NCBI GenBank assembly: GCA_029339195.1
Contig: JAPTJF010000076.1
Coordinates: 1 to 64,000, forward strand
Length of the DNA stretch: 64,000 bases
Direction: 5' to 3'
Source: Micractinium sp. NFX-FRZ
Lineage: Eukaryota > Chlorophyta > Trebouxiophyceae > Chlorellales > Chlorellaceae
Shown: positions 48,444 to 64,000 of the stretch, piece by piece
Position numbering within the stretch: the stretch's first letter is position 1
How the letters are laid out: every line of letters starts with the position of its first letter
Notes under the pieces: model-generated
What the model was told of the DNA's origin: nothing
The model's database searches: none
What the model saw: the letters and a program-made list of their open reading frames with translations, nothing else
Position numbers and translations under genes: made by a program

Positions 48444-51400
48444 TCAGGGCTGCGCCACGGCGGCGGGCACGGCGCGGCGCCTGGGCGAGCGCACCGCGCT
48501 GGCATCCACCGCAAAGCCCTCCATCTGAGAGCCCTGTGAAGGCTGATACGCTCCGATGCCACCGCCGCTGCCGCTCCCAGAAGACGAGGTGCGCCCGGCC
48601 GACGAAACCGGCACCAGCGGCACAATAGTGTCCACGCCTCGCGCCCCAGAGGCGTCGGTTGGCGGGCCAGAGGCATCGCCCTTGGAGGCATAGTAGGCGC
48701 TCAGGTTGCCGCAGCTGTGGCTGCTGCCGCCGCCGCCGTTGGCTGCGGCAGCAGCTGTGCGGCGGCGCTCGTGCCAGGCGGCGCCCGCCCTGGCCCAGCC
48801 GTCATCCCAGGCGTCCTGCAGCGCGTGCCCGGGCGTGCCCAGGGAGCAGGCGTAGGCGGAAGCTACCAGGACGCCGCCCCCCAGCAGGTTGCCAAGGGTG
48901 GAGGGGATGAGGTTGCGCCCCATGAACTGGGCTGCAGGGCAGTGGGTGGGGTAGGAGGGGAAGTGGGGAGGCAGTGAGACAGGTGGCAGAGAGGGGAGAA
49001 GAGGGGCCGCCGCTGGCGTGGGGTGGTTCGCCCAGCAAGTGGCAGGCATGCAGCTGCGTCTGGGGTGTGCAGAGCGGACAGAGGGGGGAGTGTGCACCGC
49101 GTGCGCCAGGCTGGCAACAGGAGATGACTTGGCAACCGCTGGCCCTGCACCGACATGGTTGCACAAGCCTACCTGCAGTGATGGGCGCCCCAAGGGACAT
49201 TGCCATAGGCACCAAGAACCTGCCGGAGGAGGCAGCAAAAGTGGCCTGTCAGGACAGAGTGTGTCCATGTGCATTTTGGGGCGGCTGAAGGGCACAGGCG
49301 GGCACGTTTTGAAGCCAGCGAGTGAGAGGCAAACGGTGCCTGCCAGCAGCAAGGATCACTGCGCCGCTCAACAGCTGAGCTCAGCGCTGCGGCGTGGGGC
49401 CGGCATGCAGCTGCCCTGACAGCCAGCAAGCCTCGGGCAGGTAGGGGCAGCGCGCCCCGCCCTCACATGTTGGCGATGCAGTGCTCCAGGCCTGGGCGGG
49501 GGGGGGGGGGGAAGAGCAGGATGGGCGGTAGTGGTGCTGGCGTCAGGGAGGGGCAGTTCATGCTCGCAGCTGCTGCAGCACACTGGCTGTGCATCCCAGC
49601 GTAGCACGGCAGCACAGGCGCATGGGCTAGAGAGGGAGAGGTTCAGGCAGGCTGGCTTGCTTCTTTGGCCTACAGTGTTACTCGACATCTTGCAACACAG
49701 GCCCCACACACGCAGGCGGGGACTCACCCATGGACACAAAAGCGGCGTCGGGCAGCCACACCCCGATGGCTTTCCCCGCAAAGTCTCTGGCCATGTTTCC
49801 TTGCCACACAGCCAGGCAGACTAGCCAGTTGCCCAGCACGCCTGCAGGGAGTGGAGGCGGGGAGTGCCGCAGGGTGAGGCGCAGGGTGCATGGGTGCGGC
49901 AGCTGGCAGAGGTGCGGGCCTGTGATAGATGCGGCAAGTAGACAGCGCATGGTGCATAATACAGCACCGGCGTTTGAGCAAGGGCAGGGGCAGCCATCAG
50001 GGAGCCTAAGGAAGCCAGCCACGCACTGTGCAGAGCAGGAAGGCTTGCCCGAGGGAGTTGGGCGGGCAATGGGCACCCTCACGCCCATCCCTCCACACCT
50101 GCCCCGCCCGGCACAGGGCACCTCTCAGCAGGACAGCTTTCCGCCCCGCTGGCACATCTGGACACAGCAGCAGGCCGGACCCCGCCCCGCCCGGCCCAGC
50201 ACTCCTCTCAGCAGGCCAGCCCACCGCCCCGCGCCCTCCCACCCTGCACCAGCGCCGCCCCAGCACGGGCGCACCTCTCAGCAGTACGGCCCCCCAGGCG
50301 TAGGACACCTTCTTGTGTGCCAGCTCCATCACAAAGTCGGCGCGGTGGCCGTAGAACACATCACCACCCTTCATCAGGCCCACCAGCAGCAGGGCGCCCA
50401 CCTGGAGGAGGAAGGGAGGGCAGGCGGGAAGCAAAGGCGGGGATGTGGAAAGGTTTGGGTGGCGGGTGAGGCAAGGGGTTACAACTTGAAGGGGGATGGA
50501 GGGTGGGAACGCGGGGTGTGTGGGCACGTGCGCGGGGGGTGAGGGCAAGGAGCCAACAGTGCTGGGGAAGGGGCGCGTGATGAGGACGAGGGGGTGCAGC
50601 GGGCAGCAGGCTCCGGGGCACTAGGGAATCGACCACAGCCGGCTGCCTGCAGGGTGCTCCCTGCCCGCACACCAGTGCCCCACCCCTCCAGCCACCCACC
50701 AAGTGCCCCCACCCCTGCCCTCTACCATCCTCCCTGCCCTCCTCTTCCCTCCGTTGTAATCACCGTCCTCCCTGCCCGCCCCACCCACCAGGTTTGAGAA
50801 GTACGACACCCCCAGCATGCGCAACCAGCCCAGCAGGCCAAACCTGCCTGCAGGCAGCAGATGGCGGGGTTAGGATGTAAGAGGGTGTGTGGACGGGAGG
50901 GCAGCACGGCCACCGGCAAACGCCCCAGCCGTGGCAGGCAAGGGCTCATCACACTAATCCCATGGAGGGACATCCCCATGCAGGGCTCCCAAACAACCGC
51001 CCCCAGGCAGGCCCCCACAGGCAGATTCCCCAGTCAAGACCCCCCCGGCAACCTCCACCGGTCAGACGCCCCCCAAGCAGTGCCCCGGCTCACCCTCCCA
51101 CCAGCCCGTTGTGCTGTACCTGCACCACGGAGGGGCAATTAGGTGGCAGGCAGCTGGGTGCGCGGGCGGTTGTGTGACCGCGCAAGGCGGTTGCTGGGTG
51201 CGTCCACCGCAGGCAACGGCTTGCATGCTGGCCACATCCCCCACTGACACAGGCGCTGGGGCGTCTGCTGCTTATATGCTTTGGGGGGAGGCCTCATGCA
51301 TGCATTATGCTGGCAAGCCCCTCCACCAACAGACACAGCCGCCTGTGACATTGCCTGCCTCACAAGGCGGACAGCTGCTCACATGCAGTTTGAGGTGAAG

Positions 51401-52679
51401 AGGTCTCCTCCCGCCACCACGCACAGCGTGAGGCCCATGGGGAAGCCTGGGGGGAGGGAGGGAGAGGGGCAAGGTTCAACGGGGCTTCAGGATCTGGCAG
51501 GGCCGGAGGGAGGTGGAGGTACATGCCCGGGCGAGCACGGCTGTGCTTTACCTTGCTGCCCAGCATTGCCATAGACATCTGCTCTCCTCTGCCTTGCGCA
51601 TCATGGGGATGACCCCCCACGCCCACGGCCGCGCCCCCTTCCTTGCACCAGCACCCTGGAGGCACTTCTACTAGGCTCGAAATGGCACCGGGCCTGTCAC
51701 CCCTCCTGTGTGGTGAGCAGCAGATTGCACATGCGCCGCTGTGTGTTTGCGTGTGCCCCACAGAACACGCCACACCCCACCTCCCACCCACCCTGCGCAC
51801 CGTAGATGCCGAACAGCAGGTTGAACACGCCCGGCTGCTGCGCCCGGAACTCCGGGGACAGCAGGCCGCCCACCAGGCAGCACAGCGAGTAGCCCAGGCC
51901 GATGTACGCGCCTACAGGCAGGGAGCAGGGCGAGAGGGGTCGGGCAAACGGGGTCAGGCAGGGGTGGATGGGAGAGAGCATCGGGCGGCGGGCAGTGCAG
52001 CGAGGGCGGGGGGTAAGGGGCGGGTTGGGTGGGGGCGTGGGGCCAGAGGTTTCAGCGAGGGTCAGGCATGCCCTGGCAGGGCGCAGGCAGGCAGGTGTCG
52101 GGCTTGTGGGCAGGCAGGAGCACACATGGAGAGGGTGCAGCGCATGTTTGATACGCTGGGCATGACGGAGGGGAGGAGGTACAATGCGCTGCCGCTGCAT
52201 GCAAGGCCCTCCCGCCCTCCCGCCCTCCCGCCGCCCGACCCGGCTCATTGCACCCCACCCCGCCAGCCCCCACACCTGCCAGAATGCCCAGGATGACCAG
52301 CTTGGGCAGCGGGTACTCATACTTGTGCTGCCCTGTCTTGACGGTGAATGCGTAGGCCTCGTCTGCAGAGCAAGGCAAGGCAAGAAGTTGCGGTGGGCGG
52401 GCTGGCACCGCCCCTGCCGCCGCCGCGCCCGCCCGCCAGGAACCTGTGCACTGGCGGCCGGCATGTCAATCCCGCGCGCCTCACCGCGTCTGCGGGAGAC
52501 CCACCTGCGGTCATGACCAGCGAGGAGGCCGTGATGACGGCTCCCGAGGACTCGTTCTGGCCGTTCGACTGGCGGCCGTAGAGCACAGTCCTCCAGGCGG
52601 AAAGGCTGGATGGCTCGCTTGTCATTCTGGCCTTCTCGTTGTCCAATAGCGGTTTTGAGTTGGCCCGAGCCACGGCCAT
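48444..52679 (-). CDS. NAR1: NAR1-type formate/nitrite transporter family protein
   Basis: A pentameric channel-type carrier for small anions (nitrite, formate or bicarbonate in this family) in the plasma or plastid membrane; 440 aa. Family marks: FPMGLTLCVVAGGDLFTSNC, a WLRMLGVSYFSNLVGALLL-like helix, the pore-histidine block LEHCIANM (His258) and NLIPSTLGNLLGGG. Six hydrophobic spans fit the fold. A long Ser/Gly/Ala tail (about 310-440) follows the last span. Exons, minus strand: 52679-52505, 52362-52276, 51911-51801, 51446-51383, 51119-51094, 50847-50789, 50401-50275, 49841-49728, 49491-49467, 49219-49173, 48931-48444; phase intact. Exon 9 is only 25 bases and exon 5 only 26. Chlamydomonas relatives include nitrite carriers and the bicarbonate channel LCIA; the sequence alone does not decide between them. 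Confidence 0.93.
49498..49511. repeat. Poly-G run beside the NAR1 microexon
   Basis: About 14 consecutive G on the plus strand (poly-C in the transcript). It lies just upstream of the acceptor of the 25-base exon 9 and probably acts as its pyrimidine tract. Confidence 0.7.
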
Positions 52680-52972
52680 GGCTTGATGGTGTCACTGATC
52701 GGGTTGATCGGGTTGCTGTGCAGTCCAGAGCGGATTGGTACGAAGCCCTGCGATCGTTAGATTCAGGCAACCCAGCTCCAAGATGCGGCAGAAGCAAGGC
52801 CAGCCGCAGCGCAGCGCAGCGCAGCACAGCGCCGCCAGTGACCCTGCGGTGGCACCCTGCCCTGCCGCCGCCCAGCTGAGCAAAATCTGTGGACGCAATC
52901 GTCAAGCTCAGGCAGTTACATATGTAGGAACATTGATATACCAAGCAGCGACAACAGAACTCTGGACGCTCA
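52680..52972. other. Intergenic region, SET gene 3' end to NAR1 start
   Basis: 293 bases between two minus-strand genes. It holds the SET-gene 3' UTR with its TGTAA and the NAR1 promoter. Short direct repeats occur (GATCGGGTT twice near 52698-52716; GCGCAGCGCAG at 52806-52820). Confidence 0.55.
52916..52920 (-). terminator. TGTAA polyadenylation signal of the SET-domain gene
   Basis: TGTAA on the minus strand, 53 bases beyond the stop codon. Confidence 0.6.
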
Positions 52973-53360
52973 TCACCGCTGCTTCCGCTGCCGTGCGCAG
53001 CCGGCCGCTTTGCCCTTGCCGCCGGCAGCCGGCCCTTCCGCTTTCCGCTTGCTGCCCTTGCCACCTTCTGCCGCCTCCACCGCTCCCCGCTTGCCCTTGC
53101 CGCCCGCTGCTGCCCCCGTTGCTTTCCGCTTGCCCTTGCCCTTGCCCGCTGCCGCTGCCGTGCCTGCTGCCTCCTGTTGCTCCTCCCCGTCCTGCTGCCC
53201 TCCCCCCATGGCCGCCAGCCGCTGCTCCAGCGCCGCCAGCAAGTCCCGCAGCACCTCCTTCTCAGTGATGCGCAGCAGCAGCGCAGCCCGCTCTGCCGAC
53301 CGCCCCTCGCTGGCCGCCGCCGCTGCCGCTGCTGCTTCTGCTCCCCCTGCCGCCTGTCCA

Positions 53361-53401
<41 letters not shown>

Positions 53402-56400
53402 CAGCTCTGCCAGCTTCTGAAGGTCGTCCTCCAGAGGGGCTGCATAGGCGGCCACCCGCTGCTGCACCTCCTCCCGCAGCAGCCGCCACATGCTGGTGGG
53501 CAGCAGCGCTGCGTGGCCCTGCTGCAGCCGCTGCTCCGCCGCCGCCGCTGCTTCCTCGGCTGCTTCACCGCCAGCTGGCAAGGGGGTGCCGTCGGCGCCC
53601 AGCACAGGCCAGACCTGCACTGCACCCAGATGCCGCTCATGCTCCTCCTCCTCCTGCTTGTCATCGCCGTTACCGCCGCCTGCCGCGTGCACCTCTGCTG
53701 CTGCTGCTGCTGCTCGCGGCTGGTGCAGGGCATCCTCAATGCCCTCCCACCCTGCCAGCTCAGCGTCCGTGGCGCCCAGCACACGCAGCGCAACAAACAG
53801 GGCCGGGCTGATGTGGCCGTTGGGCAGCGCCTGTGCGGGAGCAGGGATGGGGGCGGCGGTGGTATGGTGCGGGTTGGTTGGGCAGGAAGCCAGGGGGACA
53901 ACGCCAGGTGCAGGCACATTGTGAGCGAAATGAGCAAAACGCATGCTGCTGTGCAGGCAGGTGTCCGCTCCTGCCTCCCCACATGCCCACCTCCCTCAGC
54001 CTCCCACCCGCCCACCCCTCCTCCCCACGTCACCCAGTGCCCACACGTGTGACTGCACTCTCCTACCTTACTGACACACCTCTCACTGCACTCTCCTCCC
54101 TCACTGACACACCTTTCACTGCACTCCCCTATCTCACTCAAAGCCTATCCACCCTCGACTCTTAAAGGCTACCACGCCTCCTGCAGAACCTCAGCCTTCA
54201 CCGCTGGCAGCCCATTCCTGTCCACTCACCAACACTACACAATCATCAGTACACCAGCCCGACGCCCACATGTACATATGCCCTCCCAAGTCCGCCTTTC
54301 GCCTCCCCCTCACCTCAAACGGCTCCTCCTCCTCCTCCAGCACCTCGGTCTGCTCCCCCAGCACACGGGAGCGCGCCCGCCAGGGGCGCGCCCCCAGCGC
54401 GCGCTGTGCTGCGCCCAGCAGGCGCGCCTTGTCAAGAGTCACCGCTGTGAAGGGGTTCTGTCGGAGGGCAAAGCCATACTTCTTCACTAGCTCTGAGTTG
54501 CCCAGCTCGCCGTATCTGCCCAGAGTGGAAGGATGGTTGTTGGGAGGCAGGGCGGCCGGGGAGGAGGCATTCGAGTTCAAGGAGAGGAAACAGGGAGGCT
54601 TGGCGCGCAGCAGGTCAGCCGCTGCACTGCATCCGACCAGCGCCGGCTGCGGCACCAGCGCCCCGCCTGCTCACACACAGTGCACCCCTGCCGCCCAGAC
54701 ATGATCCCGATTGCGCCTGCAGGCATGTGACTTACTCGACTGATGCATGGAGACACACACACTCTCACCCACAGTGAGCTGCCCATCCCTCCCCCAGCCT
54801 CACGTGTTGTGCACCTCCGCTCCCGCGGGCACCGCAGACGCCGCCACAATTTCCAGAGTGTCCTCATCCCGGTCCACAATCCCCATCTGCAGGCGAAGGT
54901 GCAGCCCGTTGGCTGCAGGGGCACAGAGGGGAGCTTGATGTTAGAAACTCAAACGGGTGCAGTCAACAACTGCCAGATACAAGATGCCCCGCCGGTTTCA
55001 GCCCCAGCTGCCCCCAGGGGTCCCCGCTTGCCTGCAAACCAAGTGGCCCCCGCCCCGGCACACCCACATTCTTCCACCCAGGCTGGACCCTCCCAATCCT
55101 GCTCACCTGACTCGATGCCGTAGATGCTGGCGGGGGCGCTCCCCATCACCGCCGGCAGCACCGTCCCCTCGCCGCCAGCGTGCGCCCCTGGTGCTGCTCC
55201 GTGCCCATTGCTGTGCCCACGCTCCTGCTGGTGGCCCTGCTCATGGCCCTGCTCATGGCCGCTGCCGCAGCAGCCGGCGTGATGCTCATGGTGCACCGCT
55301 GCTGCCGGCTTGCCCTGCCCACCCTCCTCTTCGGCCTCCTCCTCGCCGCTGCTGCCCTCCTCCTCCCCCTCCTCGCTGCCACTGCCCTCCTCCTCGCCCT
55401 CCTCCTCTTCACTGCCGCTGCCCTCCTCCTCGCCCTCCTCCTCTTCACTGCCGCTGCCCTCCTCCTCTTCTTCATCCGAGGAGCTGCCCGCCCCATGCAC
55501 CTCGTACCCCTCCCCAAGCTCCACCACAGATGCTTTGTGGTTGAAGATGTCGGCCAGCGGCACCATTGCGTCGCCTGCAGGCAGCACAGATACAGCGCCT
55601 TGTGACACAGAGGGTTTGTTGTGTGGTCGAAAATGGCTTCTAGGGGCACCATATGCAGGCCAGGCTGGGGAGGCCTTTGGATGCAATTGGCGTGCACTTG
55701 ATACAATGTCTGGCACTGCGTGTCGCCATCTGCACCGCACAGCTCAGCAAAGCACAACCCTGCCGTCCACCACGATCCCACCCCGTTCTGTCTCCGCCGT
55801 TCTGTCTCCGCCCCTATCCTATCACCCACACTCTCAAGTACACTTCATCACGCACCGTGCCACTCGTCCACTCCAAATGCGCGCGACGCCACAAAGGACG
55901 CCGCCACGTGGAAGTTGCACAGCGTGGTGTGCTCCCGGCTCAGGCGGCCGGGGTACTTGTCCAGCAGGGGCAGCACATGCTCCTCAAAGTCCTCAGCAGC
56001 GGCTTGCCTGGGAGCACGGAGTGGGAAAAAAAAAAAGGGGGTGGAACAAAGAGCGCGTATTGAAAGGTGAGCACCTGTGTGCTTGTCTAGGGAAGGGCAG
56101 CACATGCTCCTCAAAGTCCTCGGCGGCGGCTTGCCTACAGGCGTAGGGTGCGGAACAGACAGGGGTGGGGAGTGCAGCAGTTGAGTGTATGACATGCAGA
56201 GACTGAGCATGCGCGCCTCAACGCCCACGGCAGCAGCTAGCCTGGGGATGCACAGGTGATAACAAGGCAGATACTCAAAAATTGGGCACATGCTGCGCAA
56301 CATCCCCGGCAGCAGGCTGCTTGTCTGGGAACAGCGCCTGAGCCCACCTGTCGCTCTCCACCCGCGTCTCCAGCTCCGTGCCTCTCAGCCACTCCAGCTG

Positions 56401-57389
56401 GGCATCGCTCCAAAACAGGGGCAGGTACTCACGCGATGGCAGCGCCTGAAAGTAGCCGTGCCTGTGGGAAAACATGCGGCAGGGAGGGGGCGGCTTGAGG
56501 GGCAAGACCTCGCCAGCTCGACAGCTGCTGGCGCTTGCAGGCAGGTGCTGGCTGGGGCGGCAGTGCATTCGCAGCAACGCCCCAGGCCATCACGAAAGCA
56601 CCACTGCTGCATCCACTGCAGTCTGCCAGCAGCAGCAAGCACAGCATGGGCAGCGTGTCGCCTTCACACGGGAGGCACCCTTCACCAACCTCCCACCCCA
56701 CCCCACCCCGCCCTGCCCCCACGCACCACTTGGAGCGCGGCCCCAGCGACATTTCGTGCAGCACCGCCAGCACCAGGCCCAGCCCTCCCCCCAGCTCCTC
56801 CGCCTCGATCACATCTGCCAGCTCGCTGGTCCGGATGGAGAGGCATGCGGCCTTGGGGATGGTGCACAGGCGCTCGCCCTCGGCAATGTCGCGGGTTGCC
56901 TGGTGGGTGGGGAGGTGATGGGTGTGGGAGGTGAGGGCAGCGAGGGGTGAGCAGAGGGAGGGATGGCATAGCTGGAGTTGTAGCATCGTGTGAAGGGTGT
57001 CGCTGCAAGAAGGGATGAGCATCGCTTGGCGCTCGCTGGGGTCATGCAAGTGACACCCAGGACATGCCCCCTTGGCGGCAGGAGGGAGAGCGTGGGCCAC
57101 CCGTGTGGGGCAACCACAAGAGCTAGCACTGATCTGTGCAGATTTGCATGTAACCGTTCCAACACTCCAGCCACTCGGCAGGCACTGCAGCCCAGAGGGG
57201 CACACATTAATGTGACGCGCACGGGCCGGCACGGCACGGCACCCCGCGCACCTGCACGCCCAGCGCCAGTCCGCTGCACCCCTCTGCGGCACCCACCAGG
57301 CGCAGGGCGTCGGTGTGCGTGATGCCCACGCTATCCATCCATCCCTGGAAGGCAGGCAGCACGGCGCTGCCGCCAGCAGGTGCTGCCAT
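52973..57389 (-). CDS. SET-domain protein-lysine methyltransferase (SETD6/RKM4-like)
   Basis: A SAM-dependent protein-lysine methyltransferase of 737 aa, of the class with a Rubisco-LSMT-type substrate-binding domain. SET motifs: ATRDIAEGERLCTIPK, REYLPLFWSDAQLEWLRGTE, DAMVPLADIFNHKAS (the NH motif) and AEVHNTYGELGNSELVKKYG. The SETD6-like wording of the last two blocks suggests a SETD6/RKM4 relative (RKM4 methylates a ribosomal protein) rather than Rubisco LSMT. An insert of about 150 residues splits SET between the NH and the Tyr block: first acidic (GSGSEEEEGEEE repeats), then His-rich (HEQGHEQGHQQERGH). The C terminus has a poly-Gln run and basic GKGKGKRKATG repeats. Exons, minus strand: 57389-57252, 56899-56727, 56461-56348, 56007-55856, 55574-55107, 54912-54804, 54515-54314, 53830-52973; phase intact. 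An in-frame ATG at 57443 is an alternative start. Confidence 0.9.
53364..53399 (-). repeat. CAG (poly-Gln) repeat in the SET-gene last exon
   Basis: Twelve tandem CTG on the plus strand, coding a Gln run in the C-terminal domain. It is likely to vary in length between strains. Confidence 0.9.
55612..55654 (-). repeat. Exon echo of SET-gene exon 5
   Basis: On the minus strand this intronic stretch still translates as MVPLEAIFDHTTNP, a decayed copy of the real exon start MVPLADIFNHKAS (55530-55574). Confidence 0.75.
56082..56137 (-). repeat. Exon echo of SET-gene exon 4
   Basis: Copies 55953-56010, the 5' part of exon 4 with its acceptor: GCACATGCTCCTCAAAGTCC is identical in both, followed by CGGCGGCGGCTTGCC against AGCAGCGGCTTGCC. 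Confidence 0.9.
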
Positions 57390-57626
57390 TGCGGGCGCGC
57401 GAGCAATGTGGCCTGGCGAATGGGGACGCATGCAGATATGCAACTCGGTCTGCCCCTACACTGGGGCTCCCTGCGATCAATTCCGGCGAGTTTGGGGCAT
57501 GCGTGTGTGGCATGGCGAGGCAGGTGTGCGCAGCAGGCAGTGCGCAGCAGGGCGGGCTGGGTGCCCTCACCGTCCTAGGCGCCTGCACCGGCCTCTTTCC
57601 CAGCAGCCCGCTGCCACTTCTGAGCA
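57390..57626. promoter_or_regulatory. Divergent promoter, SET protein / KARI
   Basis: 237 bases between two outward-facing ATGs. Both promoters and 5' UTRs must be packed here. Confidence 0.6.
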
Positions 57627-63722
<6,096 letters not shown>

Positions 63723-64000
63723 TGACCTGGCACTTTGTGGTCGCCAGCTGGCGTGATGAGCTGGCATGACGTGGCGTGACGTGTGCGGGGCCCCTGTGCC
63801 CCCTCCCTTGCCTCTCCTCCTTGGTCCTCCTTGTTTCTGGGTGGCTGCCCCGGCGGCTGCCGGCGGCGCGGTGCCATATTGGGCGCCGCAGCCGGCGCCG
63901 CACGCATGGGCGCGCGGGGTGGCCCGGGCCTTTGCTACTCTCTTCCGCTGCTCCGTGCTTCATATGGTTGGCACTGCCAGAAGAGGTAGAAGCTGCTGCT
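63723..64000. other. KARI 3' flank
   Basis: 278 bases to the window edge. It probably holds the KARI 3' UTR. No TGTAA is seen, so the poly(A) site may lie beyond the window. Confidence 0.45.

Noticed and set aside
51697..54141. An 814-codon open frame on the minus strand
   Set aside because: It crosses the NAR1 first exons and the SET-gene last exon in a different frame and is Arg/Gln-rich nonsense. The spliced NAR1 and SET models explain the region with family motifs.

Overview
The window looks like nuclear DNA of a green alga, most likely a trebouxiophyte of the Chlorella group. It is very GC-rich. The genes are packed with short GT-AG introns, nearly all read as CAG|GTG-type junctions. 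The proteins are rich in Ala, Gln, Gly and acidic runs. TGTAA, the chlorophyte polyadenylation signal, follows several stop codons. The plastid-type ketol-acid reductoisomerase, the NAR1-type anion channel and the plant-type chromomethylase and BTB/MATH proteins all point to the green lineage. The organism call is inferred from these traits, not from a database match.

I rebuilt the genes exon by exon and checked that the reading phase is kept from start to stop. Left to right: the first exon of a secreted protein running off the left edge (-); glutamine-dependent NAD+ synthetase, 25 exons, 731 aa (-); a Nup214-type FG nucleoporin, 20 exons, 1955 aa (+); a chromodomain protein, 9 exons, 555 aa (-); a chromomethylase-like DNA cytosine methyltransferase, 36 exons, 1453 aa (+); a BTB/POZ-MATH CUL3 adaptor, 10 exons, 555 aa (+); an unrecognised three-span membrane protein (-); a METTL21-type small methyltransferase, 309 aa (+); a formate/nitrite-transporter family protein of the NAR1 type, 11 exons, 440 aa (-); a SETD6/RKM4-like SET-domain protein methyltransferase, 8 exons, 737 aa (-); and plastid ketol-acid reductoisomerase, 16 constitutive exons plus one duplicated exon (+).

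Genes are mostly arranged as divergent and convergent pairs. Head-to-head pairs share short promoter gaps: NAD synthetase/Nup214 about 0.6 kb, chromodomain protein/chromomethylase 310 bp, membrane protein/METTL about 0.64 kb, SET protein/KARI 237 bp. Four of the ten complete genes are probable methyl writers or readers. The chromodomain protein and the chromomethylase share one promoter gap, and the enzyme's own chromodomain appears to have lost its methyl-lysine cage, while the neighbour's is intact.

The most unusual feature spans several genes. Many introns carry a degenerate copy of a neighbouring exon edge, often with its splice site ('exon echoes'). I list about 20 of them. One duplication has stayed fully coding: the KARI exon with the metal-binding Asp and Glu exists in two phase-matched 90-nt copies. 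Other points of note are a four-copy tandem repeat of a splice acceptor, an in-frame coding-like alternative last exon in the methyltransferase gene, and a 25-nt microexon that encodes the pore histidine of the NAR1 channel.
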